Of a stretch of 18,509 nt of DNA, positions 7,096 through 16,345 are shown one piece after another. Each line of letters starts with the position of its first letter. Positions within the stretch are counted from its first letter, which is position 1. The position numbers were made by a program, and so were the translations under genes. The notes under the pieces were generated by a model. That model was not told where the DNA came from. It made no database searches and worked only from the letters and a program-made list of their open reading frames with translations. Source of the DNA: Chrysochromulina tobinii (Eukaryota > Haptophyta > Prymnesiales > Chrysochromulinaceae); the NCBI GenBank assembly GCA_001275005.1, contig JWZX01002315.1, positions 1 through 18,509 of the forward strand. The letters are read 5' to 3'.

Positions 7096-9024
7096 ATGGA
7101 GGGGTCGCCCCCGACGACCTCCGACGACCTCCGGGCTCGCGTGCCGGTTCTCCTGATCACGGGTTACGCGGCCGCCGGCAAGACGTTCCTCGTGAATCGC
7201 CTTCTGGATCATTGTCACGAGCGTGGTCAAAAATGCGGCGTCATAGCGCACCGTGCGGCCGAGGAGTTTGGCATCGCGCCGTATCCGATAGATGCGGGCC
7301 GCGCGGCATATTCGGACGAAGTCTTCGACTTTGGCAGCGGCTGCCTATGCTGCTCGCCACGTGGGGAAATGTCTCGGCTCCTCTTCGACCTGGCATGGCG
7401 CAAGGACGACCTCGACGTGCTCATCATCCGCACTGGCCCGCTCGCGTCGCCTCTTGTCTTCGCCAAGTCGGTCTTGGTCTCCAGCGACGCCGTGATCGCA
7501 CGCTTCGAGCTGCGGTCGATCATCGCCGTCGTGGACCCTGTGCTGGCGCCGCGCCATCTCGCGAGCGAGTCGCCCGAGTGGCAGGCGCGCGCGCAGGTAC
7601 AGGCGAGCGACCTCGTGCTGCTCAACTTGCGGGCCGCTGGCGACGGTGGCGAAGCATCCATGAAGGCATCCGACGACGCGCTGGCCGCCGCGGCGGCGCT
7701 CGTCTCGGCCATTCAACCTGGCGTGGCTGTCGAGACGCTGCCGCAGAACACTGGCGCTCTGGATGCAGTGCTGAGCGCCGTGTTGAGCCGTCATGGATTC
7801 CGCATCGAGCATGCACGCGCCCTCGACCCCAACTTTGATCGCGTGACTGACGACGTACCCTCGATCCTCTCCCTCTCGGGCAGCCACGACCGACGACTGG
7901 GCGCACACTGCGCCGTCGAGGCGTCGGCGCTCTTCGAAGGCCCGCTGCGAACGCTGTGTTCACGGCTCGCGGCCTCAGGGTCGGTGTTAAGAATCAAGGG
8001 CGTCATTCGGTTGCGTCCGCCACCGTGCCCGCCTCAGCCCGCCTCGGCAGCAGCATCGGTGGCGGAGGCAGCGGCGGTTGCGCCCGCTGAGGCGGCAGTG
8101 AGCGCGCCATCGGCGGCCTTACCGCCACTGCCGCCGCCCGGCTGGCTGTTAGTGGAGGGTGTGGAGGGGCAGTTGACGTTCCGCACGGTTGACGAACCCG
8201 CACCTCGTGCGACGTCGTGCGATCTCGATGTGCTTGTGACGACCGAAGACGAGAAGATGCCGCCCGTGCCCACCTCGGCGCCCCTTGAGAAGATGCCGCC
8301 CGTGCCCGCATCAGCCGCCGCCGCGGCGGCAGGCGGCGCAGGCGGCGGCGCAGGCGGCGGCATGGCCGTCTTCTCATGGGGCGCCGAGGAGGGCGCGCGA
8401 CGTGCGGAGACGGAGCCGCTCAGCAAGATCTTTGTGCTTGGGCGCGGTCTCCGCGTCGGCTCCCTCCGACGTGAGTTCCAACAATGCGCCGTGCCCGAGA
8501 GCTACCGGTACGCAGCCGACGTCGAGCTGCACTTTGGCTCTCGCGGACCAAAGCCTTTGAACGCCGCGAGCACGGCGACGGCCGACACCCCACGAGCGCC
8601 ATCGCGAGCGCGCGTTGTCGCGAGCGACCTGCCGGGGGTGTGGGTGGCGCACCTTTGCGAGGAGACGGACCAAACAAGGCAAGTGGACGGACCGAAAAAG
8701 GCTCGCATCGTCGCATGGAGGCTGCCCGACGCCGGCGACGAAACTTTGCGCGCTGTGTCGAGCGCCGTGCTCAACGTGTGCGAGGACGCTGAGCACGGCG
8801 AGTGTGTCGCGTGCTCTTCGTCTCAATCTCCTGAGACTCAATCTCCCGAGACTCAATCTGCGGGCGGGGACCACGCGGCTGGCGGCACGACGAGATCAAC
8901 GAGATCGACGACCATCCGCTACCGGCTGTGCGACGGCGTGGCGCTGCCGCCGCACGAGGGCTCGCCGCCGTTGACGCTCTTGCAGGTGGAGGTCGTCTCG
9001 GGAGGCGTGTTTGTGTCGTCCTAG
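7096..9024 (+). CDS. CobW/G3E-family (COG0523-like) P-loop protein, divergent
   Basis: Single exon, 642 residues. The family contains GTP-dependent metal chaperones and insertases (CobW, zinc chaperone ZNG1). Visible: Walker A GYAAAGKT (23-30) after PVLLIT; the metal-binding C-x-C-C motif GCLCC (82-86) in VFDFGSGCLCC; and DVLIIRTGPLASPLVFA (107-123), where the family has ETTG-x-A-x-P. The Walker-B-region Glu is Arg here. Near residue 177, NLRA replaces the NKxD guanine-specificity motif. A CobW C-terminal-like segment (KIFVLGRGLRVGSLRREFQQ, about 443-462) is split by Ala/Pro/Gly-rich insertions (about 315-345 and 400-425). It ends with TAG at 9022-9024. The metal site is intact but the GTPase motifs are not canonical, so GTP hydrolysis is doubtful. 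No targeting peptide is visible. Confidence 0.8.
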   Translation: MEGSPPTTSDDLRARVPVLLITGYAAAGKTFLVNRLLDHCHERGQKCGVIAHRAAEEFGIAPYPIDAGRAAYSDEVFDFGSGCLCCSPRGEMSRLLFDLAWRKDDLDVLIIRTGPLASPLVFAKSVLVSSDAVIARFELRSIIAVVDPVLAPRHLASESPEWQARAQVQASDLVLLNLRAAGDGGEASMKASDDALAAAAALVSAIQPGVAVETLPQNTGALDAVLSAVLSRHGFRIEHARALDPNFDRVTDDVPSILSLSGSHDRRLGAHCAVEASALFEGPLRTLCSRLAASGSVLRIKGVIRLRPPPCPPQPASAAASVAEAAAVAPAEAAVSAPSAALPPLPPPGWLLVEGVEGQLTFRTVDEPAPRATSCDLDVLVTTEDEKMPPVPTSAPLEKMPPVPASAAAAAAGGAGGGAGGGMAVFSWGAEEGARRAETEPLSKIFVLGRGLRVGSLRREFQQCAVPESYRYAADVELHFGSRGPKPLNAASTATADTPRAPSRARVVASDLPGVWVAHLCEETDQTRQVDGPKKARIVAWRLPDAGDETLRAVSSAVLNVCEDAEHGECVACSSSQSPETQSPETQSAGGDHAAGGTTRSTRSTTIRYRLCDGVALPPHEGSPPLTLLQVEVVSGGVFVSS

Positions 9025-9712
9025 CTTATAAAAGGAAGCTTCAAGCCACACATCCGTCCTTGTTACTGCCGGGCGTATGTAGAGCCGGTCCTGGCGTGGG
9101 TATAACGTAATCATAATCGTCGACAGTATACAGACACGACATCGTACCGTTGGTATATCTTCTATGACGTAATGATACATTTTACGGTGGACTCTGGAAC
9201 CAAACACGCACGAATGGCCCCGCTGTCATGTATGGTATACACACGCCGACACTTTCACGTGCGCAACGCCACAACGGTCGGTAGGATATGTATAGGGATA
9301 TGCACAGTGCCACGTTATGTGAGTTTCAGTCCCAATCCCGCCCTCCCGGGTCGGTCCTCGCCCCGTTGGGCCGGGCGGGGTCGGGTGGGTGGGGTTGCAT
9401 GCACCCATGCCGTCGACCCGACCCGACCGCACATGCGCACAACACTACATGTATGCACGTTAAACACCCCCCTATGTGAAGTATCTACTATGCTGCAAAG
9501 ATTTTGCCGATTTTGGGCTTCCGTGTGGCGACCACCACCGCGCGCCGGCCGGCGCGGCCGGCCGGCCGCAGCGGGCACACATTCCGCTGCGGCCCGCATT
9601 CTCCATTCATTTCGTCGATTCACATTTCGTTTCCGCCTTCCGGATGCCGTTAAGACGAGACCCAAAGGCCCTTTGACGTGGCTCGGCACGATCGTGTGGG
9701 CATTCAAAAGGT
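9025..9712. other. Intergenic between converging genes
   Basis: Holds the 3' flanks of the CobW-like gene (plus) and the ARM-like gene (minus). It is A/T-richer at 9040-9320. A TATAAAAGG string lies at 9027-9035, just after the stop codon; with no convincing gene downstream I do not call it a promoter. A GC-only palindromic stretch of GGCC/CCGG elements lies at about 9539-9570. The open frames here have no protein-like composition. Confidence 0.6.
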
Positions 9713-11089
9713 TCAGGAGAGTGCCTTCACCTTGGCCAACGCGACGTCCTTTTCGCTCTTGAGTTGCTTGAGTCTGGCATCTAGCTCCCCAACGCCGCAA
9801 TCATCGGCGAGCAGATCAGCCAGAACCTGCGAGTCGGCCTTAGCCTTGGCCTCGGCCTGCTGGCGAGCGGCCTCTGAATCGGCAACCTTGCGGCGGGCTG
9901 CCGCGATTGACTGCATGCGAGCCTCAGATCTCTTGATGAGTTCCTTGGCTGCCTCATCATGTTCCATCTTCTTGGCAGCGACCTCCATGACCGCCGCTTC
10001 AAGCTCATCGTCCGAGCCGGTCGGGCCGGCAAACGGCGAGCCGGCAGGGGCACTTGGCGGTGGGGCACTTGGCGGTGGGGCACTTGGCCCGGGCTCACCT
10101 GTTGCCGCGAGCAGCCTCGCTGCCTCCGCCACTCGCGTAGGCAGCTGCGACCCTTCCACCCTCGCCTGTGCCTTGCGGCGCTTTGGCGGAGATGCAGGTG
10201 ACGAGGAGGACTCACCTGCAACCGCCTCGTCGAGATCGATGGCTGCGTTGCGCTTCTCGTCATCACGCTCCTGCTTGGTGCGCTCTCCCGTGATTTCCAC
10301 ACCGCTCATCTTGGACAGGGTCGATTGCGCAAAGCTGTGGAACTTGTCGTCACGCCGCTCATCACTCAAGCCCCGTTTGATGCAGAACTCCCAGAAGGGA
10401 AGCAGCTTCTCGTCGTCCGCCATATCTTCGCATAGCTGGCCATCGATCGCAAAATTCCAGAGCGCCTCACATGCGGCAAGTCTGATCGGTTTCCATCTGC
10501 ACCCTCGCTTGACCGGGCTGACCGCCTGCAAGATGTGGTCACGAAGAGTCACATTTGCCCACAGCTGATCACGATTGACCTCGACCGCAGCGAGGTTCGC
10601 AAGTGCCTCGAGTGAGTTTTCACGTTCTTTCGAGGGTCGCACATCACTGGTGGAGCAGATAATGGCATTCAAGGTCTGACCATCCTGCGCCATTTCCTTT
10701 GCCGTCTCCTCATCCGAAGCACAGTTGGCGATGATGCGTGCTGCCCACTTCTGCCAGGGAACGAAGCACAAGGAGTTGACTGCTGCCGGGCATGGCGCCG
10801 GCACCATGAGGTTCACAACTTGGATACGTATCTCAGTGTCGTCCCAAACGGCGCGCTGAAACCACTGTGCATCCTCCTCGCACGTCATCGTCGCTATGAC
10901 TTCGCACGCGGTGCAGCATGTGTCTGTGTCTTTGCTCTTCAACCCTCTATAGATGAGGTCACGGTTCTCGATCCACACTGTCAATGCCACATCATCGCGC
11001 GGCTGCTTCTCCCTCACTTTGGTCAGAATGCTCTTCAGGCGCCGGCTAATTGAATCCCCCATTGCGTCGAGCTCCGAAAGCTTTCCCAT
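9713..11089 (-). CDS. Armadillo-like repeat protein with NLS and C-terminal coiled coil
   Basis: Single exon, 458 residues, starting at ATG 11089; a GTG two codons upstream is not used as a start. Residues about 30-240 look like ARM/HEAT helices: ACEVIATMTCEEDAQWF (61-77), WAARIIANCASDEETAKEM (115-133), NSLEALANLAAVEVNRDQLW (158-177), RLAACEALWNFAIDGQLCED (203-222). A basic nuclear localisation motif PPKRRK follows (301-306). Next is a Ser/Ala/Pro repeat SAPPPSAPPPSAP (336-348), then an Ala/Lys/Glu-rich coiled coil (about 360-456) ending in KSEKDVALAKVKALS. It is probably a nuclear scaffold or adaptor. No specific family recognised. Head-to-head with the 52-residue-repeat gene, 361 bp apart. 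Confidence 0.75.
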   Translation of the reverse strand: MGKLSELDAMGDSISRRLKSILTKVREKQPRDDVALTVWIENRDLIYRGLKSKDTDTCCTACEVIATMTCEEDAQWFQRAVWDDTEIRIQVVNLMVPAPCPAAVNSLCFVPWQKWAARIIANCASDEETAKEMAQDGQTLNAIICSTSDVRPSKERENSLEALANLAAVEVNRDQLWANVTLRDHILQAVSPVKRGCRWKPIRLAACEALWNFAIDGQLCEDMADDEKLLPFWEFCIKRGLSDERRDDKFHSFAQSTLSKMSGVEITGERTKQERDDEKRNAAIDLDEAVAGESSSSPASPPKRRKAQARVEGSQLPTRVAEAARLLAATGEPGPSAPPPSAPPPSAPAGSPFAGPTGSDDELEAAVMEVAAKKMEHDEAAKELIKRSEARMQSIAAARRKVADSEAARQQAEAKAKADSQVLADLLADDCGVGELDARLKQLKSEKDVALAKVKALS

Positions 11090-11450
11090 GAGCACGCCCT
11101 GTGCCTTTTTTGGTCACAAAAACGTCTCTCGGTTTCCGAACACACCAAGACAAGTCAGGAATTCTGTCGCTGAATTTTACGTAACCTCCTCCTCATTTAC
11201 TATTGGGGGCCTGGGGGCGGGTTGATCACGGGTCTCGCGTTCCTGGAGCGGGAACTGCGCTCTCCTCCGGTCTTGGACCGTCGCGGCGTTGCCCGACGAG
11301 AATACGTGAGTTTGAGGCTAGTTATTAGAAAGGACCTCACATCGCGTCCCTTTGAGCATTCTCGGAGACCAAGAGAAATTAACGCAACTGAGAATGCAAT
11401 CGCGTGTGTGCAACGAGGAATCTTTCTTCGACTTCGATTTTACTCGCACA
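11090..11450. promoter_or_regulatory. Divergent intergenic region between the ARM-like and 52-residue-repeat genes
   Basis: 361 bp between two divergent ATGs, so it must hold both promoters. There is an A/T-richer segment near 11150-11205 and a G-run GGGGGCCTGGGGGCGGG at 11206-11222. No TATA box or clear initiator is visible. An in-frame ATG at 11394 could extend the plus-strand gene by 19 residues. Confidence 0.5.
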
Positions 11451-11960
11451 ATGGCGCTTCAGATGCTCGGTGGCTCGCTCGCGTTCACGACGCCGTCTGT
11501 GCACTTTGCGGCCTCGACGGTGACGATGTGCGCCTCCAACGGCAGCCCAGAGGCCCGCGATAAGCTCATCGGCCTCATCGCGAGCGAATGGCCGTCCTAC
11601 GACGACTCGACCACAACCCTCGGTGCCTTCGTCCACACCTCCATGTGCTCCACGGATGCGAAGGGCCGCGTGGTGGCTGTTACGAAAGCTCCTGCGGTGC
11701 CCGTAGACTCGGTGCCCAAGATGATTGGCCTCATGCACAACCAGTGGCCGAATGTCTACGACTCGAAGGCGACGCTGGGCGGCTTCGTGCACACCTCCTT
11801 CTGCACGACCGACATGATTGGAATGGTGGTGCCCACCGCTCCTGCTCCTTGCGTGCCCGTGGACTCGGTGCCGGCCGTGGTTGGATTGACGCAGAGCCAG
11901 TGGCCCGCGATCGACGACTCGTCGAAGACGCTCGGTTCCTTTGTCTTCACGTCCATGTAG
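11451..11960 (+). CDS. Small protein of three 52-residue W-P repeats, presequence-like N-terminus
   Basis: 169 residues, single exon, family not recognised. After an N-terminal region (MALQMLGGSLAFTTPSVHFA) come three tandem repeats with exact 52-residue spacing: Trp47-Pro, Trp99-Pro and Trp151-Pro. Each repeat has the pattern G-L-x4-W-P-x2-[DY]-D-S-x2-T-L-G-x-F-V-[HF]-T-S. The first two continue with M/F-C-[ST]-T-D...PVDSVP linkers; the third ends at TSM and the stop. The N-terminus contains an AF within a small-residue context, as at cleavage sites of complex-plastid presequences, so plastid or secretory targeting is possible but unproven. Conserved Trp, Asp and Phe suggest a small folded module. 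The in-frame ATG at 11394 is an alternative start. Codon use is typical of real genes here. Confidence 0.72.
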   Translation: MALQMLGGSLAFTTPSVHFAASTVTMCASNGSPEARDKLIGLIASEWPSYDDSTTTLGAFVHTSMCSTDAKGRVVAVTKAPAVPVDSVPKMIGLMHNQWPNVYDSKATLGGFVHTSFCTTDMIGMVVPTAPAPCVPVDSVPAVVGLTQSQWPAIDDSSKTLGSFVFTSM

Positions 11961-12743
11961 GGCGGGCGCTGCTGCTGAGATCGACGGACGATTCGATGCT
12001 CGTGGACTCGAGGCGCAAGGCTGCTCTGAGCGCGAGTCCGACCTGCCATTCTGCGGGCGGGCGGTGATGGCCCTGGATGTGGAATGGAGCGAGATGAGTG
12101 CGAGATCCTGGTGTGAGACCGTTACATGCCGCCGTTTGAGGTCTGTGGTTCGTCAAAGACGAGAACTGAGCTGGCACACGTCTGATCAATGGGATGGCCG
12201 GGTATTTGTTGTTGAGTTTCATGTGGGTGGGCATGAGCGTGCCTGGGGGGGGCATGAGCGTGCCGTCCTGTGGTGCGTGTGTGACATCTCTGAGCGCGGG
12301 GTGTGCACACGTTGGGGTGTGTACAGGTGGACGAGCGGGCCGGCCCTTGGGGGCCCATGCTGCGACACGGATTCAACATGTGTGAACGAGTGAATGCGCG
12401 GAATGTAAGTGAAACACGACCTCACACCGCGACCTGGACTGACGCTCACTCTCTGGCCCTGCACTCTACGGTGCGTCGCGCAATGCCAATGCGCAATGGG
12501 CAGACCAATTCGGCAATTGCAGCACATGCACATGTGTGTGGGACTATCTATCAAAAGCAATATGGCCTTGCTCCTCCTCAAAAGTCACAGGAGCAAGTAC
12601 AAACCCGTCAGGTTTACTCGCGCGTGAGCTCGCGCAATCTGCCATCTCGGCATCGAGATTGCCATCGAGAACATTTTTCAGAGTTCCTCACTGGGTGGCG
12701 CTCAAAGCGTGTTGCAAACACTTGGCGGGAGGGACGGCTCATC
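11961..12743. other. Intergenic, 783 bp between two plus-strand genes
   Basis: 3' flank of the 52-residue-repeat gene and 5' flank of the next. It contains a short direct repeat, GGCATGAGCGTGCC, at 12228-12241 and 12252-12265 separated by G-runs, plus scattered TG/CA-rich stretches. The reading frame stays open upstream of 12744, but the translation there is Thr/His/Arg-rich and does not look like protein. No TATA box or RNA gene recognised. Confidence 0.55.
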
Positions 12744-14639
12744 ATGCTGACTCATCATCGCGTCCGCCTGCTGCTCTTGCTGGTCACGCATGAGGCGGCC
12801 ATCAGTTTGCGGATGGCGCCCGCACCGGTGCGACCGACGGCATTCCGGACCACCGCTCCTCAGCTCAGCAGCGCCGCGTGGATCGTCTATCCCTCGGTCG
12901 CCACACCGACGGTGGCCGTGCAAGCCCTTGAGATGTGTGGCATCAGCCTAAAGGTGGCGTGGCGATTGGCTGGTATCGCCGCCGCCGCGCTGGCAATCTA
13001 CCGTGCCTTAATCGCTCTCGTCACAGTCGGAGCTGTGCCCAAGGTGCTCATGCGATTCGCACGCAAGGAGGAGGACTACATGCACGGCAAGATCCGCCTC
13101 GACAAGGCCAACCTCTTCAAGCGCGCCCACGCGTACCACCAGCGGGAGCAGCTCGGTGACGACTGGTCGCTCTCGCAGGTGCTCGTTCGTATGCTCAACT
13201 CTCACAAGTACGTGCTCGCGCCCTCGATGGTCCGAAACAACGCAGGCGAGGTGCGCGGCGAGGCGGCCGAGGCGTACTTTCGTCTCGCGCGCGGCGAGCC
13301 CGCGACCGAGGCCGCCATCCGCACGATCCTGCACCACGCGAACACCGGGCCTACCGACGGCAAGTCCGCCGCCGCCGCCGCGGAGTCCGCCGCTTCCGCC
13401 GAGCCCGCCATTAACGACGCCGAGCCCGCCATCGGCGACGCCGAGCCCGCCATTAACGACGCCGAGCCCGCCATTGGCGACGCCGAGCCCGCCGCCAAGA
13501 CCAAGGCTGCCGAGCACGAGCTTTCGACGACGACGCTGCTCGGCGAAGCGGGCGCGGGGGCCACGGCGCTCGAGACGGCGCTCGAGACGGCGCTCATCGG
13601 CGAGCCGTTGCTTGTGGGCAAGGAGGCGGCGCCCACGGACGCGCCTGGTCCCGCCGCCGAGATAGATCGCGAGATCGACGACGAGATCGACGACGAGATC
13701 GACGCCGAGATCGGCACCGAGATGGGCGCCGAGATGGGCACCGAGATCGAGACTGAGATCGACGCCGAGATGGGCGCTCTGCGCGAGGCTCTCGCCGAGC
13801 GCGGCCTGAGCATCGAGGGCAAGAAGAACGAGCTCCAGGAACGCCTGCTTGAGGCCCTCGATGCGCAACCCGCCGCGCTCGAGACGACGCTCGAGACGGC
13901 GCTCGAGACGACGCTCGACGCGCAGCCCGCCACGCCGCCGCCCGCCCAAGACAGCGCAGCGCCGTCTCGAGCGGGCTCCTCGCCCTCCACCGCCACCTCG
14001 GTACCCTCCGCCGCCGAGCTGGCCCGCGTGGCCACCGCCGCCGAGCTGGCCACCGAGCTCGCGTATCTTCAGGCCGCTTGCGAAGCAGCGAAGGCCGAGG
14101 CGGCGGAGGCGCGAGCTGCTCGCGGCGACGCGCGCGGAGGGGATGGCCGGCGCGTCGAGACGGCGGCTGCGAGAGACGCGAGCGCGAAACGGCGCTCGAG
14201 ACGGCGCGGGCGGCGCTCGAGACGGCGCGGGCGGCGCAGGCGGCGCAGGCGGCGCTCGATACGGCGCTGCATGAGGCGGCGCGGGCGGCGCAGGCGGCGC
14301 AGGCGGCGGAGGCACACGCGATGGAGCTCGACGAGGAGCTCACAGCGGCACATGCCGCGCTCGAGGCAGCGCGCGAGGCGGCCGCCACCACCGAAGCTCG
14401 CGTACTGGCCCTTGCGGCCGCGGAGCGTCATCAGTTGATGACGGCCGCGGACGCGGCGGTGGCAGCGGAGCGGCAGGTGGCCGAGGCGGCGGCTGCGGAG
14501 GCGGCCAAGGCGCGGGAAGAGGCCGCGCGCTTCGAGCGGCAGCTGACCAAGTTGCAGACGGCTCCTGCCATGGGTGGATGGTGGGAGAACTCAGGTGCAT
14601 CCAGCACGAGCACGAGCACGCGCGGCGGCGGCGGCAGCT

Positions 14640-14677
<38 letters not shown>

Positions 14678-16075
14678 TCCGTCGCGGGCGCCGCTACGCT
14701 GCTGCCGTCAGAGAGGAGGCAGCTCGAGAGGGCGTTCCAGGCGAAGCTCGCGTCCCTCGAGCTCGAGCTTGCAGGGACGCGCGCGCAGCTTGAGGCGTCG
14801 CAGGCGCGTGCTGAGGAGCAGCGACGAGAGGCTACTGAGGTGGCAACAAGAGAGCGTGCTGAGGAGCAGCGAGAGCGTGAAGCGACGGTTGCCGCGCACG
14901 CCGCGCACGCCGCGCACGCTGCTCCCGCAGCTCCGCTGGCTGCCGCCCGTAAGCCGAGGCTGGACGTTTCATTCGAAGGGGTGGACGTGAGTCCGGCGAT
15001 CAGGGAGGTGCTCTCTGGGCTCGACTTGGCCGCGCCGACGACGGCCATGCCGACAACGGCCGTGCCGACGAAACCGACGAAACCGACGACGGCCGTGCCG
15101 ACGAAACCGACGAAACCGACGACGGCCGTCCCGACGAAACCGACGAAACCGACGACGGCCGTCCCAATGGCCAGGGCTGCGTCCGCCGGTGCACCGCCCA
15201 ACCTAACGGCGGCCGTGCCGACGAAACCGCCCGACCAAACGGCGGCCAGTCGTGCGCCAGCGAAGCATCCACGATACTCGAGCGCACAGATCGATGAGAT
15301 GACCGTGCGCCAACTGAAGCGCGCCCTCGAGGAGCGCGGCGAGAGCTACGATCTGACGTGGGCGGAACGGCCAGACGAGCGCAAGTTGCTGCAGCAACAC
15401 GCCACCTCGCTCCGCACCATGTGCACCGACGCCTCCTCCGGCCCAGATGCCACAGGCACCACACATTCACATTCACATTCACACCTCGGCCCAGATGCAG
15501 ACTCGGTGGATGAGTTCGCTCGCTTTCGTGATCTCCGGGCGATCTCCGAGCCAGATGCAGGCTCCTTGGACTCGTGGGGCGGTCATCCAAGGCGCTTTCG
15601 TGAGCCGCTTCGATCAACTCCGGCGCCCGCTGTACCGCCCAGCGCGCCGGGACAGCGCGTCGCGGGCAGCCCGCAAGGTCCGAGCCGCGGAGATCCCATC
15701 TCGGACCGCGGAGATCCCATCTCGGACCACGGAGATCCCATCTCGGAACGCGGAGATCCCATCTCGGACCGCGGAGATCCCATCTCGGGCCGCGGAGATC
15801 CCATCTCGGGCCAGCGTCCGGGCAGCCCGCAAGGGCAACCCGAACCGTCCGGTCAACCCTCAAGGCCCGCCTCCACAGCTGTGCCGCCCTGCGCGCCAGC
15901 CTATCGGGAGGGCCTCCAAGTGCAAGTGCAAGACCAGCCGCCAGATGGGACGTTTGAGAAGATCAAGAGACGGTTAGAGCAGGAGTCCATGGCGAGGCTG
16001 CGAGGCCGCCCCACTCACTTCATCAACCCTGCGCACGTCTGGTCAGAGAACGGACCCAACAGGATGATGCCGTAG
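12744..16075 (+). CDS. Probable plastid membrane protein with SAP-like motifs and coiled coils; frame change near 14109-14182
   Basis: Unknown protein of about 1,090 residues. The N-terminus MLTHHRVRLLLLLVTHEAA is signal-peptide-like. A Ser/Thr/Arg/Pro stretch without acidic residues follows, as in bipartite plastid presequences. A hydrophobic span at 70-98 (RLAGIAAAALAIYRALIALV) is a likely membrane anchor. Then come EPAINDA/EPAIGDA repeats; a Glu/Ile/Asp-rich run (DDEIDDEIDAEIGTEMGAEM); and a clear SAP-like motif, LREALAERGLSIEGKKNELQ (about 343-362). After Ala/Glu-rich coiled coils there is a poly-Gly linker (about 605-625), TKPTKPTTAVP repeats, a second SAP-like helix (EMTVRQLKRALEERGE) and six 7-residue RGDPISD-type repeats, ending at TAG 16073-16075. 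Frames differ before 14108 and after 14174. A GC-AG intron 14109-14173 (or to 14182) would join them in phase; a 1-nt assembly error would too. SAP motifs usually bind DNA or RNA, so a nucleoid-membrane tether is conceivable. Confidence 0.62.
13401..13494 (+). repeat. 21-bp coding repeat (EPAINDA/EPAIGDA)
   Basis: Four 21-bp units encode alternating EPAINDA and EPAIGDA, followed by a partial EPAAKTK unit. The alternation suggests duplication of a 42-bp pair. Confidence 0.85.
14109..14173 (+). other. Candidate GC-AG intron or frameshift in the SAP-like gene
   Basis: The coiled-coil frame ends with ...GCGGCGGAG before GCGCGAGC at 14109. Convincing coiled coil resumes one frame over with GAGCGCGAAACGGCGCTCGAG. 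Donor GAG|GC with acceptor GCGAG|AGACGC (14173) or GACGCGAG|CGC (14182) keeps phase 0. The only GT donor in phase (14154) would leave an intron of about 20-29 nt, which is implausibly short. A single-base assembly error in this GC-rich repeat is an equal alternative. Confidence 0.4.
15056..15172 (+). repeat. 33-bp coding repeat (TKPTKPTTAVP)
   Basis: Three near-identical 33-bp units encode TKPTKPTTAVP, flanked by shorter TTAMP/TTAVP copies. The result is a Lys/Thr/Pro-rich, probably disordered spacer between the second coiled coil and the second SAP-like motif. Confidence 0.85.
15686..15811 (+). repeat. 21-bp coding repeat, six RGDPISD-type units
   Basis: Six consecutive 21-bp units (core CGCGGAGATCCCATCTCGGA) encode RGDPISD, RGDPISD, HGDPISE, RGDPISD, RGDPISG and RGDPISG. 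RGD here is probably a by-product of the repeat rather than an integrin-type ligand. Confidence 0.9.
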
Positions 16076-16118
16076 AGACCGGGGAAGGGCGATGCGGCAA
16101 AGAGGCGGTACCGGGGTA

Positions 16119-16345
16119 TGAATACGGCGCTATACTGCATAGGCACGAAACGCCCGAGTGCCCGAGAGCCCGAGACGGCGCTGTACCGAATAGGCACGAA
16201 ACGCCCGAGACGGCGCTGTACCGCATAGGCCCGAGTGCCCGAGACGGCGCTGTGCTGCATAGGCACGAGTGCCCGAGACGGCGCTGTGCTGCATAGGCAC
16301 GAGTGCCCGAGACGGCGCTGTACCGCATAGGCATGAAACGCACGA
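16119..16345. repeat. 34-35-bp minisatellite
   Basis: Units begin GAGACGGCGCTGTACCGCAT or GAGACGGCGCTGTGCTGCAT at 16172, 16207, 16241, 16275 and 16309; a diverged copy precedes them at about 16121. Units alternate GGCACGAAACGCCC and GGCACGAGTGCCC ends. The array directly follows the stop codon of the SAP-like gene, so it may sit in the 3' UTR. Confidence 0.9.

Noticed and set aside
6600-7838. Long plus-strand open frame overlapping the Gly/His-rich gene and the CobW-like gene
   Set aside because: It is an antisense or off-frame shadow: Ala/Val monotony over the Gly/His repeats, then Arg-rich noise over a clear CobW-like frame.
9027-9035. TATAAAAGG as a promoter
   Set aside because: It lies three bases after the CobW-like stop codon, and no credible plus-strand gene follows before the converging ARM-like gene.
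9172-9762. 196-codon plus-strand frame in the convergent intergenic region
   Set aside because: Low-complexity Arg/Pro/His composition, no recognisable domain, and it runs into the 3' end of the opposite-strand ARM-like gene.
15686-15811. RGD cell-adhesion ligand
   Set aside because: RGD is created by a 21-bp repeat in a protein that looks intracellular and plastid-targeted; one unit reads HGD, so the tripeptide is not conserved.
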